The position numbers and the translations under genes were made by a program. From Bacteroidaceae bacterium (GTDB lineage Bacteria > Bacteroidota > Bacteroidia > Bacteroidales > Bacteroidaceae), in NCBI GenBank assembly GCA_017940565.1, contig JAGAYH010000047.1, positions 1 to 51,863 on the forward strand: a stretch of 51,863 nucleotides of DNA, given 5' to 3'. The notes beneath the pieces are model-generated. The model searched no databases. It was not told the DNA's origin and saw only the letters and a list, made by a program, of their open reading frames with translations. Every line of letters begins with the position of its first letter. Positions within the stretch are counted from its first letter, which is position 1. Shown one piece after another: positions 41,912-50,567 of the stretch.

Positions 41912-42887
41912 CAAAATCCTTGTTTTGACACTGTTCACACTGACTCTTGTCTCGTGTGACCGAAGACCCGTCAATGACGAACCATTGTGGACCATGACGG
42001 CAGAACAGCGCGATTCGGCCACCTTTGCCCGCACACGCCATTTCCAAACTGGCTATAATTTTCTGGTTACATCCGACAGCCTGCCTCTCTATGCCGAAAT
42101 ACCGTCGTTCCCGTCGGGTTTCATATCAGCCGACAGCGTCATGGTCTATGCCAAAGAGCCCCTGGTGGTGGCTGAAGTGCGCAGAGTTCCTGCCGAAGGC
42201 CATCCGGCGTATTGGATAAAGGTTGCGCGCGATCAAAGCTCCATGGGTTGGACATCCGAGTCGCATTTGATGCGCAGTGTAGTGCCTGTCGATCCCATTT
42301 CGCGCTTCATTCATGCATTCAGCAACCGCCGTCTTGTTGCCGGAGCGGTTATTCTGGCCTGTATGTCCGTCGTTATGTTTTACAGAAAGGTCCGTCGCGG
42401 ACAGATGCGCATGGTGCTTTTCCGTGACATCCGTTCGTTTTATCCCACAGCCCTTTGTCTTGCCACTGCAGTGGCTGCCGTGTTGTACCGTAGCGTACTT
42501 GCCTTTTCGCACGATGCGTGGACGGCGTTCTATTACGAACCCTCGCTCAATCCCTTCCTGTGGCCGCCCCTGTTGGGTGCTTTCCTGGCATGCGTATGGC
42601 TATGGCTAGTGCTGCTGTTGGCGGCATGCGACGACATACGTCGGCAGCTTGCGCCATGGCCATCGATTATCTATTTCCTGGGTCTCATGTCTGTCTGTCT
42701 GTTTCTGTACTTGTTTTTCTCCATATTGCCATCGGTCGGTTTATGCTATTTCTGTTTGCCGCCGTGTGCCGCATGTTTCGTCTGGCAGTGGCACAAACAT
42801 GCCTATTCGGGCTACGTGTGCGGCCATTGTGGCCAACCTATGGAGGGCAAGGGCCGGTGTCCGCGTTGCGGGGCGGTGAATACTTAG
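41898..42887 (+). CDS. Membrane lipoprotein with SH3-like and zinc-ribbon parts, unknown function
   Basis: 329 residues from the ATG at 41898, overlapping the U32 gene by 14 bases (41901 is equally possible). A lipoprotein-like signal ends in TLVSCDRR. The periplasmic part (30-150) contains a compact beta domain (GFISADSVMVYAKEPLVVAEVRRV, SSMGWTSESHLMR), reminiscent of a bacterial SH3 domain. Four or five membrane segments follow (about 155-300). The C-terminus carries YVCGHCGQPMEGKGRCPRCG, a four-Cys zinc ribbon. No known family was recognised. The run of ABC-F, M13, metA, U32 and this gene is probably one transcript. Confidence 0.75.
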   Translation: MMRTDKILVLTLFTLTLVSCDRRPVNDEPLWTMTAEQRDSATFARTRHFQTGYNFLVTSDSLPLYAEIPSFPSGFISADSVMVYAKEPLVVAEVRRVPAEGHPAYWIKVARDQSSMGWTSESHLMRSVVPVDPISRFIHAFSNRRLVAGAVILACMSVVMFYRKVRRGQMRMVLFRDIRSFYPTALCLATAVAAVLYRSVLAFSHDAWTAFYYEPSLNPFLWPPLLGAFLACVWLWLVLLLAACDDIRRQLAPWPSIIYFLGLMSVCLFLYLFFSILPSVGLCYFCLPPCAACFVWQWHKHAYSGYVCGHCGQPMEGKGRCPRCGAVNT

Positions 42888-43077
42888 AACTAAGTAGGAT
42901 TTGTTTTTGTCTATAGCCGATATAGCCGTTTTTATATTGGACACAGTCAAACGTATATTCCCCCTCCAGTAATCGGTAAAGGCCAAAAAGGCGTTCATTG
43001 CGGATAATGTGGCTGTTGGTTACGACAAAAATGAAAATACCCACAAAATAGGGATTTTTTAGTGCCGTGGAAATGCG

Positions 43078-43085
43078 TAATTTTG
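43078..43085 (+). promoter_or_regulatory. -7 element of the TonB-dependent receptor promoter
   Basis: TAATTTTG, 20 bases upstream of the receptor ATG. TTTT at 43055-43058 sits 19 bp upstream as a weak -33. The 217-bp gap before it (42888-43104) has no other recognised feature; no cobalamin riboswitch was seen. Confidence 0.65.
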
Positions 43086-43104
43086 CACTGTAATTTTCAA
43101 GATA

Positions 43105-45573
43105 ATGAAGCAATCGGTATTTATTATGGTGTGCTTGTCGGGCATGTGCCTTTTTGGCCATGCTGAAAACAAGCGTGGGACAATCAATGAGGGCGAAGGG
43201 GTGGCGGCAGCCGATACTTCGCGCGTGGTTGATTTGGAAGAGGCTGTCGTTGTGGCTTCTCCGAAACAGACGGACAAACTTCGGAACCAGGCTGTCTCGT
43301 CAACGGTGATGGTTTCCGGAGAAAACATGCCGCTAAATTCACCTACATTGAACGACATCTCCGGCTGTGCCGCCAATTTCATTATGCCGGCGTACGGAAG
43401 TTCACAATCGGCCGCTATTTATATACGTGGCGTGGGGTCACGTCTGAATACGCCTGCCGTAGGTCTGTATGTTGACAACGTACCTACCGTAGAGCGCAGC
43501 GCATATAGTTTTAATCTTCTCGGAGTAAACCGTATCGACGTGCTTCGTGGCCCTCAGGCTACGCTATATGGGCGCAATGCTATGGGAGGTCTTATCCGTC
43601 TCTATACGATAAACCCCTTGCGTCGGCAGGGCACTGACATTGCCACCGGTTTCTCCTCGCGTGATGCACGCTGGTACGGTTCGGTCAATACCAATCAAAA
43701 GTTGAATGCCCGGACGGGCCTTTCGCTGGGCGCATACTACGACGGCAATCATGGCACGTGGCGCAACGTTACCACCAAGGAGCGCACGGGCGGAAAAACA
43801 CAGGGTGGTGTGCGCGGCAGATTGGTTTATAAAAAAGACAGATGGAACTTCGACTTCACGGCATCGTATGAACACACCGACGAAGATGCCTATCCCTACT
43901 TCTATGACGGAACTGTCAGCGGCCCTGAAGCGCTTCCCGAGGCCATAGGCCGGATAACGGCAAACCGCAACAGCAGCTACCGCCGCCATTTGTTGAACAC
44001 AGGATTGACGGCTGCCTACACGGCTCCACTTTTCACCGTCAGCAGCGTGACCGGATACCAGTTGCTGGCCGACAGAATGGTTATGGATCAGGATTTCTTG
44101 GCTCTTGACTACTATACGCTCAAACAAAAGCAAAACGCCAACACACTTACAGAAGAAATAGTCCTTAAAAGTTTGGCCGGAAAGCGGTGGGAATGGACCG
44201 GTGGCCTATATGGCATGTGGGAAGCCGTGCGTACTCACGGCCCCGTGCGGTTTTATGAGGACGGTGTGGGAATGATAAACTCCAATATCGCATCTCATAT
44301 TCCGACTCCCAGCATTACGATTGTCAATCCACGCACTGGTCGGCCGGTGACGCAATCCATGCCGATGTACCTCCAACTTACTGACGCCTCATTCGAGGTT
44401 CCCGGCTATTTCAGGGCACCTGTGATGGGCGGAGCCGCATTTTTCCAGAACACTCTCCACGATTGTCTCATTCCACGTTTGGGATTGACGCTCGGATTGC
44501 GGCTTGACTATGAACATCAACAGTTCCATTACGTCTCAGGTGGCCCCGTTGATTATCATTTCTCGATGCCGACCCACAGCGTGTCGGCTGATATGGCGAC
44601 TACGACCGTTCTGCGCGGGAATTTGCGCAATGATTATACGCATTTGTTGCCCAAAGCTGCCTTGCAATACGATTTCCCGCGCGGCAAGGGCAATGTGTAT
44701 CTTTCCGTATCAAAGGGTCTGCGTGCCGGAGGCTATAACGGCCAGATGTTTTCTGACTTGATGAACACTGTGATGCAGAATGACATGATGACGGGCGTAC
44801 GTGATTACTGCTATGATGTGATGACGCAGCACGCTGAGCGGATTCCGGCGATGAAGGATATGTTTTTGTCGATACGACAAGCCATTGTTGACAATATACC
44901 TCTGACTGAACTTCCGAGCGTGTCTGAGACGGTGACCTACAAGCCTGAATATTGTTGGAATTATGAGGCAGGTGCGCATCTCAATCTCTTTGATAATGCA
45001 CTTGCTGCCGATGTTTCGGTTTTTTATACCGATACTCACGACCAGCAAATCGCTCGATTCTCTCCGTCAGGTTTGGGACGTATGATGGTAAACGCAGGCC
45101 AAAGCCATACATGTGGTGCCGAAGTGGCTCTTAACAGCCGGTTGTTTGACAATCGTCTGTCCTTGTCGGCCAATTATGGCTATACGCATGCCATATTCTA
45201 TAGATACAACGCAGGAAACGGGATTGATTACACCGACAACCGCGTGCCCTTCATTCCAGAACACACTATGGGCATCATGGCTGACTTCTGCCAGCCCGTA
45301 AGCGGCTCTTTCCTGAACGCCATTACGATTGGTGCCAACGCAAGTGGCTTCGGCCGTATGTATTGGACGGAATCGAACGACGCCTATCAGAATTTCTATG
45401 CCGTAATTGGCGCTCACATGGCGCTGGATTTCGGTAAGGTCAGCATAGATTTGTGGGGAAAGAACCTGAATCAAAGAAGCTACAAAACATTCTATTTTGA
45501 GTCAATCAGCCGTGGCTTCTACCAGAAAGGAATGCCCATGCAGCTTGGCGTGGACCTGAGATTCCGCCTATAA
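43105..45573 (+). CDS. TonB-dependent outer-membrane receptor
   Basis: 822 residues. A signal peptide (MKQSVFIMVCLSGMCLFGHA) and a TonB-box-like VVDLEEAVVVAS precede the plug (about 60-170): LNDISGCAANFIMPAYGSSQSAAIYIRGVGS, GLYVDNVP, NRIDVLRGPQATLYGRNAMGG. The rest is a barrel of aromatic-ended strands. No SusC-type carboxypeptidase-like N-terminal domain or SusD partner is present, so a small iron or cofactor ligand is more likely than a glycan; the ligand cannot be told. It is a single-gene transcript with its own promoter and terminator. Confidence 0.92.
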   Translation: MKQSVFIMVCLSGMCLFGHAENKRGTINEGEGVAAADTSRVVDLEEAVVVASPKQTDKLRNQAVSSTVMVSGENMPLNSPTLNDISGCAANFIMPAYGSSQSAAIYIRGVGSRLNTPAVGLYVDNVPTVERSAYSFNLLGVNRIDVLRGPQATLYGRNAMGGLIRLYTINPLRRQGTDIATGFSSRDARWYGSVNTNQKLNARTGLSLGAYYDGNHGTWRNVTTKERTGGKTQGGVRGRLVYKKDRWNFDFTASYEHTDEDAYPYFYDGTVSGPEALPEAIGRITANRNSSYRRHLLNTGLTAAYTAPLFTVSSVTGYQLLADRMVMDQDFLALDYYTLKQKQNANTLTEEIVLKSLAGKRWEWTGGLYGMWEAVRTHGPVRFYEDGVGMINSNIASHIPTPSITIVNPRTGRPVTQSMPMYLQLTDASFEVPGYFRAPVMGGAAFFQNTLHDCLIPRLGLTLGLRLDYEHQQFHYVSGGPVDYHFSMPTHSVSADMATTTVLRGNLRNDYTHLLPKAALQYDFPRGKGNVYLSVSKGLRAGGYNGQMFSDLMNTVMQNDMMTGVRDYCYDVMTQHAERIPAMKDMFLSIRQAIVDNIPLTELPSVSETVTYKPEYCWNYEAGAHLNLFDNALAADVSVFYTDTHDQQIARFSPSGLGRMMVNAGQSHTCGAEVALNSRLFDNRLSLSANYGYTHAIFYRYNAGNGIDYTDNRVPFIPEHTMGIMADFCQPVSGSFLNAITIGANASGFGRMYWTESNDAYQNFYAVIGAHMALDFGKVSIDLWGKNLNQRSYKTFYFESISRGFYQKGMPMQLGVDLRFRL

Positions 45574-45594
45574 AGCGCACGATAGCTATGCGAA

Positions 45595-45635
45595 CGGGCC
45601 AGATGAAAAATCATTCTTCTGGCCCGCTCTTTCTT
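45595..45635 (+). terminator. Terminator after the TonB-dependent receptor
   Basis: A 9-bp perfect GC-rich stem (45595-45603 with 45618-45626) followed by a T-rich tail. Confidence 0.8.
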
Positions 45636-45703
45636 ATCCCGGATATACCATATTCCAAGTGGGACTTGTGCCGTTTTATGCCCGACAGGGGAGAGGGCAG
45701 GTC

Positions 45704-46339
45704 CTATATGATTTCTTCCGGACGCACCAGGCCGTGAGTCACAGCGTAGATGACCAGTTTCGTGGCCGAGTGCGCATCGAGTTTTTCCATGATGCTTTTG
45801 CGGTGGCTGATGACAGTCGAAGGACTGACGCCCAAACTTTCGGCAATCTCTTTGCTGGAACGTCCCAAAGCTACCTGTTTCAGCACTTCAACCTCTCTGC
45901 GCGTGAGCTTCTCCGTCTCTGCGCGTTCACGGGCCTTCATGGCTACCGCCCCGGCGGCCCGGGCAGGCTGCATCTGGGCGTGACCCTGCTGCATAAGCAT
46001 CAGAATTTCCTTTAACAGCACGTTGGCAGGCACGTTGACGTTGACGGTGTGAAATCCGTGGGGCCGGACGGGCGCGTTATTGCAGCCGTCTTCCTCGCCA
46101 TGCGTCATGACGATGGTCTGACGGGCGATGGGGGCAAACGGCGTGGGGTTGTCTCGGACTATCTCGGAAGAAACAAAGTAATGGACAAACCGGTGGCTCA
46201 CCTGTGCCGACAGCTCTTCGGCGCTGTAGTATATGTAAACCTCAGCCTTCGGCGCAAGTTTTTCGAGAAGGCTTTTCATGCCGATGCTCTGCAAGGCATT
46301 GGTGCTTACAATGGCAAATTTCGGTTTCATTCCGTTCAT
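45704..46339 (-). CDS. LuxR-type transcription factor with a pseudo-receiver domain
   Basis: 211 residues from the ATG at 46339 (46330 is the alternative). The C-terminal LuxR helix-turn-helix is clear: LTRREVEVLKQVALGRSSKEIAESLGVSPSTVISHRKSIMEKLDAHSATKLVIYA. The N-terminal domain has the beta-alpha pattern of a response-regulator receiver (KFAIVSTNALQSIGMKSLLEKL, ARQTIVMTHG). It lacks acidic residues at the start of strand 1, and the phospho-acceptor Asp is replaced by Ser (HYFVSSEIV). It is probably controlled by something other than phosphorylation. No sensor kinase is adjacent. The frame is open further upstream, but the promoter lies in it. Confidence 0.85.
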   Translation of the reverse strand: MNGMKPKFAIVSTNALQSIGMKSLLEKLAPKAEVYIYYSAEELSAQVSHRFVHYFVSSEIVRDNPTPFAPIARQTIVMTHGEEDGCNNAPVRPHGFHTVNVNVPANVLLKEILMLMQQGHAQMQPARAAGAVAMKARERAETEKLTRREVEVLKQVALGRSSKEIAESLGVSPSTVISHRKSIMEKLDAHSATKLVIYAVTHGLVRPEEII

Positions 46340-46348
46340 GGACGCTTG

Positions 46349-46356
46349 CAAAATTA
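46349..46356 (-). promoter_or_regulatory. -7 element of the LuxR-type gene
   Basis: Minus-strand TAATTTTG, ending nine bases before the ATG. It fixes the start and predicts a very short leader. Confidence 0.6.
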
Positions 46357-46443
46357 CGAAGAAAACTCCGAAAATGAGGTATGACAAGTGCGGTTTTGGA
46401 CAAATATCCAAGCAAAAAGCGGGGTTATGTGCGGAAAAAGGGA

Positions 46444-46451
46444 TAAATTTG
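46444..46451 (+). promoter_or_regulatory. -7 element of the DUF2520-kdsC-maf-glmM promoter
   Basis: TAAATTTG, matching TAnnTTTG, on the plus strand about 35 bases before the DUF2520 gene. It is divergent to the LuxR-type gene, with about 90 bp between the two boxes. Confidence 0.6.
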
Positions 46452-46485
46452 CAGTGTGTTTCAGTTTACGCGCGTCAGGAAGCGG

Positions 46486-47265
46486 ATGAAAGTGGTATTG
46501 ATAGGTTCAGGCCGTTTGGCATGGAGTCTTGGGCCGGCGATGACGGAGGCGGGCCACAGCGTGCTTGCCGTGTGGAGCCGCAGCCGGGCATCGGCGGAGG
46601 CGTTGGGCCGGACGTTGCATGCCGAATGGGAAACGGCGGTGGAGCATCTCCCCCGCCATGCCGACCTGTATGTGATTGCCGTCAGCGACAGCGGGGTGAA
46701 AGACGTTGCAAGCCGGCTATTCGTTCCGGAAAATGCCCTTTGCGTACATACGGCGGGGAGTTTGCCCATGTCGCTGTTGGCACCGGCGGCCGAATGCTAT
46801 GGTGTGTTTTACCCCATGCAGACATTCTCGAAGGAACGTCGGGTGGATTTCAAAGATGTGCCGTGTTTCCTGGAAGCCTCTTCGCCAGAAACCATGACAC
46901 GTTTGCGGAAATTTGCCGGGTCTCTGTCTTCTAAAGTATATGAATTGACAGGCGAGGGCAGAGGCCGGTTACATGTTGCGGCCGTCTTTGCATGCAATTT
47001 TGCAAACCATTGTTATGCATTGGCAGATGAATTGTTGAAGACGACAAACCTGCCGTTCGACCTGCTCGTGCCCCTGATAGACGAAACGGCGGTGAAGGTG
47101 CACGGGCTTTCGCCGCTGATGGCGCAAACAGGGCCTGCCGTACGTGGCGACGAGGCCGTGATGGCTATGCACAGGAAGGCGTTGGCCGATTTTCCGGAGG
47201 CTTTACGTCTGTATAAGATGATGAGCGACGATATTGTGCGAATGAAAAAAGACAGTGAACAGTAA
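46486..47265 (+). CDS. Rossmann-like / DUF2520 protein
   Basis: 259 residues from the ATG at 46486, which opens the dinucleotide-binding motif MKVVLIGSGRLAWSLGPAM. The N-terminal domain resembles F420/NADP-binding oxidoreductases; the helical DUF2520 part begins around residue 125 (VYELTGEGRGRLHVAAVFACNFANHCYALADELL). The substrate is unknown. The frame runs ten codons further upstream, but that portion starts with a TTG and does not continue the fold. It leads the run with kdsC, 18 bases downstream. Confidence 0.85.
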   Translation: MKVVLIGSGRLAWSLGPAMTEAGHSVLAVWSRSRASAEALGRTLHAEWETAVEHLPRHADLYVIAVSDSGVKDVASRLFVPENALCVHTAGSLPMSLLAPAAECYGVFYPMQTFSKERRVDFKDVPCFLEASSPETMTRLRKFAGSLSSKVYELTGEGRGRLHVAAVFACNFANHCYALADELLKTTNLPFDLLVPLIDETAVKVHGLSPLMAQTGPAVRGDEAVMAMHRKALADFPEALRLYKMMSDDIVRMKKDSEQ

Positions 47266-47283
47266 ATACATGGCCGGAGATTT

Positions 47284-47802
47284 ATGATAGACTACGATTT
47301 AAAACAGATACGTGCGGTGATGTTTGACGTTGACGGCGTCTTGAGCCGTGAAACGGTGACATTGTCAGCCGAAGGCTTGCCGATGCGCACGGTAAACATA
47401 AAAGACGGGTATGCCATTCAGCTGGCGGTGAAGTTAGGGCTCACGGTGTGCATTATATCGGGTGCCACGTGCGAGGCGGTGGAAAAGAGATACCGCGGTC
47501 TGGGCGTTAAAGACGTTTGCATGGGCAGCAGCGTGAAGATAGAAGTATTCAAACGCCTGCTGGTGAAACATGAGTTGATGCCAGACAATGTAATCTTTGT
47601 CGGTGACGACATTCCGGACTATGAAGTGATGAAAGCCAGCGGATGTGGGTGCTGCCCAAGCGATGCAGCGCCGGAGATACGCGAAGTTGCCCGCTACGTG
47701 TCGCCATATAGAGGTGGCGAAGGCTGTGCCCGTGACGTGTTGGAGCAGGTTTTGCGCGCCCAAGGTAAATGGCAGATGGACGAGAAAGCGTTTGGATGGT
47801 AG
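47284..47802 (+). CDS. kdsC: KdsC-like HAD phosphatase (3-deoxy-D-manno-octulosonate 8-phosphate phosphatase)
   Basis: 172 residues, the size of tetrameric KdsC. HAD motif I is in VMFDVDGVLSRETV, the Ser of motif II in IISGATCEAV, and motif III/IV in NVIFVGDDIPDYEVM. The tail VSPYRGGEGCARDVLEQVL is typical. It releases phosphate in Kdo synthesis for lipopolysaccharide. maf starts two bases after its stop. Confidence 0.93.
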   Translation: MIDYDLKQIRAVMFDVDGVLSRETVTLSAEGLPMRTVNIKDGYAIQLAVKLGLTVCIISGATCEAVEKRYRGLGVKDVCMGSSVKIEVFKRLLVKHELMPDNVIFVGDDIPDYEVMKASGCGCCPSDAAPEIREVARYVSPYRGGEGCARDVLEQVLRAQGKWQMDEKAFGW

Positions 47803-47804
47803 TT

Positions 47805-48398
47805 ATGGAGATTTTGAAAAACCTTGACGGCTACAAGATCTTATTGGTAAGCCACTCGCCCCGCCGGCAATCGCTATTGCGCAGCCTCGGAATAGAGTTT
47901 TCTGTGGGTGAATCGGCTGTGGACGAATCTTACCCTGATGATTTGGACGTGATGACCATTCCGGTATATCTCTCACAGCAGAAAGCCCGTCACTGTGTGC
48001 CTGCTGCCGATGCGCAGACGCTGGTTATTGCCGCCGATACTATCGTCTGTCTTGACAATGTCGTTTTTGGAAAGCCATCAAGTCCTGCCGAAGCAAAAGA
48101 AATGTTGAGACGTCTGAGCGGAAAAATGCATCAAGTGATTACGGGTGTGACCTTGTTGACAGCTAAAGAGGAAAAGTCGTTCTCAGTTACTTCGGACGTC
48201 ACGTTTGCTCCCTTGTCGGAGAATGAAATAGAATACTATGTGACACGATACGCGCCTTTGGACAAAGCGGGTGCCTATGGCGTTCAGGAATGGATCGGGA
48301 TGATAGGTGTGAAGAGCATCAGCGGTAGCTTCTATAATGTGATGGGGTTGCCCATGCACCGCCTGTATCAGGAGATGAAACAACTGCTGCCATTATAA
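47805..48398 (+). CDS. maf: Maf family nucleotide pyrophosphatase
   Basis: 197 residues from the ATG at 47805. The family pattern LVSHSPRRQSLLRSLGIEF (S-x-R-R-x-x-L) is at the N-terminus; the catalytic Asp region is AADTIVCLDNVVFGKP; LSGKMHQVITGVTLL and KAGAYGVQEWIG follow. Maf proteins hydrolyse non-canonical nucleoside triphosphates (dTTP/UTP or pseudo-U/m7G type). It is two bases after kdsC; an upstream extension of the frame overlaps kdsC and is not credible. Confidence 0.93.
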   Translation: MEILKNLDGYKILLVSHSPRRQSLLRSLGIEFSVGESAVDESYPDDLDVMTIPVYLSQQKARHCVPAADAQTLVIAADTIVCLDNVVFGKPSSPAEAKEMLRRLSGKMHQVITGVTLLTAKEEKSFSVTSDVTFAPLSENEIEYYVTRYAPLDKAGAYGVQEWIGMIGVKSISGSFYNVMGLPMHRLYQEMKQLLPL

Positions 48399-48439
48399 TA
48401 AAATGTAGAATGTAACGTTTAGAATAAAAACAGATTGAA

Positions 48440-48922
48440 ATGAAACAGATTAGTCTCTTATTACTGGGTATGATGTTTGTAGCCAGTTTTTCGGCTTGCT
48501 CAGACGATGATGACAAGTATCAGTCGCAACTTCCGATTTTCAGCGACATTTCCTTCAGTGAGGAAAGGATTTGTATTGATCAGAAAGTGACGGCTACGGC
48601 AGTGCAAAACCAAAAAGGCGTGCTGCTTGACCGGACAGAGTACGAATGGAGCGCAGACATGTACGTGCCTGACGATTCTACGATGTCGTATGTCAGTGGT
48701 GTTCTCTACACAAAAAACTCTACGAATCCCACATGTACCTTCCAGACCCCGCATTATCCTGGAATATACCACATCACGTTCCATGCCCGCTATAACATAT
48801 CGGGACAGGCGACCAACAAGACCATTAACGGTTCGTTTCCCAAGGGATATGCCACCTACACATACACTCCTCTGATGGGTGAAGTGACGGTCGTGAAGAG
48901 TTTTACGGTTTATGACCGCTAA
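48440..48922 (+). CDS. Hypothetical lipoprotein
   Basis: 160 residues. The signal (MKQISLLLLGMMFVASFSAC) and the acidic SDDDDK after the Cys are those of an exported Bacteroidetes lipoprotein. The rest is predicted beta-rich, with an Ig-like or fibronectin-like look (EYEWSADMYVPDD, GIYHITFHARYNISGQ). No known domain was recognised. It sits between maf and the mutase on the same strand, but 41 and 89 bases separate it from them. Confidence 0.7.
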   Translation: MKQISLLLLGMMFVASFSACSDDDDKYQSQLPIFSDISFSEERICIDQKVTATAVQNQKGVLLDRTEYEWSADMYVPDDSTMSYVSGVLYTKNSTNPTCTFQTPHYPGIYHITFHARYNISGQATNKTINGSFPKGYATYTYTPLMGEVTVVKSFTVYDR

Positions 48923-49011
48923 TATGTGGGTGATGGTTGCCACTATGTCCGAGTAAAAACAGTACAAGTCCAATATAGAAAACAGTTATAAATTAGGTAA
49001 AAGAAAAGAAT

Positions 49012-50400
49012 ATGACTCTGATTAAAACAATTTCCGGCTTCCGTGGAACTATCGGGGGCCACACTGGCGACACACTCAATCCGCTTGATGTGGTAAAGTT
49101 CGTAACAGCATACGCAATCCAACGCAGGCGCAAGTGTCAGGCAGCAGGAAACACCATAGTCGTAGGCCGTGACGCCCGTATTTCAGGTGAAATGGTTTCG
49201 CAGGTTGTTTGCGGCACGCTGATGGGTTGCGGCTACGACGTTCTCAACATTGGTCTGGCTTCAACGCCAACTACGGAACTCGCAGTGACGATGGCAAAAG
49301 CCTGTGGCGGACTTATTCTGACTGCCAGCCATAATCCCCGCCAGTGGAACGCGCTGAAAATGCTTAATGAAGACGGTGAATTCCTTAACAAAGCAGAAGC
49401 CGAGGAGGTGATAGCACTTGCCGAGCAGACTGAGGCCTTTGACTATGCCGATGTAGACCATGTCGGCAAATATACTGAAGACTTCACATACGGACAGAAA
49501 CACATCGACCTGGTAAAGTCACTTGAGCTGGTCGATGTGGAAGCTATAAGCAAGGCAGACTTTCATGTGGCACTCGACTGTGTGAATTCTGTCGGTGGAA
49601 TCATACTGCCGCAACTCTTGGAACAACTTGGCGTGAAGCATGTGACCGGTCTGTACATGGAGCCCACGGGTGATTTCAAGCACAATCCTGAACCGCTCGA
49701 AAAAAATTTGGGAGACCTGAAAGCATTAATGCAGAAAGGTGGACAGGATATCGGTTTCGTCGTAGATCCCGACGTTGACCGTCTGGCCTTGTTCTGCGAA
49801 GACGGAAGCATGTACGGCGAAGAATACACTCTGGTGACTGTAGCCGACTACATATTGCAGCATACTCCCGGCAACACCGTCTCAAACCTGAGTTCCACCC
49901 GTGCACTGCGCGATGTAACCGAAAAACATGGCGGCAAATACACGCCTGCCGCTGTCGGAGAGGTGAATGTGGTTACAAAAATGAAGGAAGTCGGTGCCGT
50001 CATCGGCGGCGAAGGCAACGGAGGCGTCATATTTCCTGCTGCACACTATGGACGCGACGCCCTCGTCGGCATTGCTCTGATATTGACCTATCTGGCCAAA
50101 ACTGGCAAAAAGACCAGCGAAATGAGAGCCACCATGCCCTCTTACGTCATTTCTAAAAACCGCATTGACCTGCAGCCTGGCACTGATGTGGACGGCTTGC
50201 TCCTGAAAGTTAAGGAGGCTCATCGTGGCGAACAGATTACCGACATCGACGGCGTGAAGATAGACTTCCCCGACAAGTGGGTGCACCTGCGCAAGAGCAA
50301 CACCGAGCCCATCATCCGCGTCTATACCGAAGCTGCAACGGAGGAAGCTGCCGAAGCATTGGCGAAAGCCATGATTGACGAAGTGTACGGTTTGCTCTAA
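49012..50400 (+). CDS. glmM: Phosphoglucosamine mutase-type phosphohexomutase
   Basis: 462 residues. The phosphoserine loop is LTASHNPRQWNALKM (about residue 102). The Mg-binding loop is FVVDPDVDRLALFCEDG, the sugar-binding loop GEGNGGVIFP, and the phosphate-binding C-terminal RKSNTEPIIRVY. Bacteroidetes often have this family in place of PgcA/ManB as well; the sugar (glucosamine-6-P or mannose-6-P) cannot be decided, but GlmM is the best match. It follows envelope-related kdsC and maf. Confidence 0.88.
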   Translation: MTLIKTISGFRGTIGGHTGDTLNPLDVVKFVTAYAIQRRRKCQAAGNTIVVGRDARISGEMVSQVVCGTLMGCGYDVLNIGLASTPTTELAVTMAKACGGLILTASHNPRQWNALKMLNEDGEFLNKAEAEEVIALAEQTEAFDYADVDHVGKYTEDFTYGQKHIDLVKSLELVDVEAISKADFHVALDCVNSVGGIILPQLLEQLGVKHVTGLYMEPTGDFKHNPEPLEKNLGDLKALMQKGGQDIGFVVDPDVDRLALFCEDGSMYGEEYTLVTVADYILQHTPGNTVSNLSSTRALRDVTEKHGGKYTPAAVGEVNVVTKMKEVGAVIGGEGNGGVIFPAAHYGRDALVGIALILTYLAKTGKKTSEMRATMPSYVISKNRIDLQPGTDVDGLLLKVKEAHRGEQITDIDGVKIDFPDKWVHLRKSNTEPIIRVYTEAATEEAAEALAKAMIDEVYGLL

Positions 50401-50479
50401 CCGCATATTTTTAGAAATTTTTTGACAAACCGCTGCCTGAGGTCCCGTTTCGGCGATTACAAGTGGGACTTCGGCGCGC

Positions 50480-50520
50480 AGAAGCGGCGTTTCAAAATTC
50501 CGAAGCGCCGCTTCTGTTTG
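50480..50520 (+). terminator. Terminator after glmM
   Basis: A 14-bp stem (50480-50493 with 50502-50515, one T-G pair) followed by a short T-rich tail. A weaker GTCCC/GGGAC hairpin lies just before it (50442-50469). The stretch 50401-50567 also holds a diverged AATTTTTTGACA direct repeat partner to 50576. Confidence 0.8.
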
Positions 50521-50567
50521 ACTATATCTAAGAATAGATGAAAATCAGCGGATTATAAAACGCCTGA

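Noticed and set aside
42888-43104. Cobalamin or other riboswitch before the TonB-dependent receptor
   Set aside because: No long structured element fits in the 20 bases between the -7 box and the start codon.
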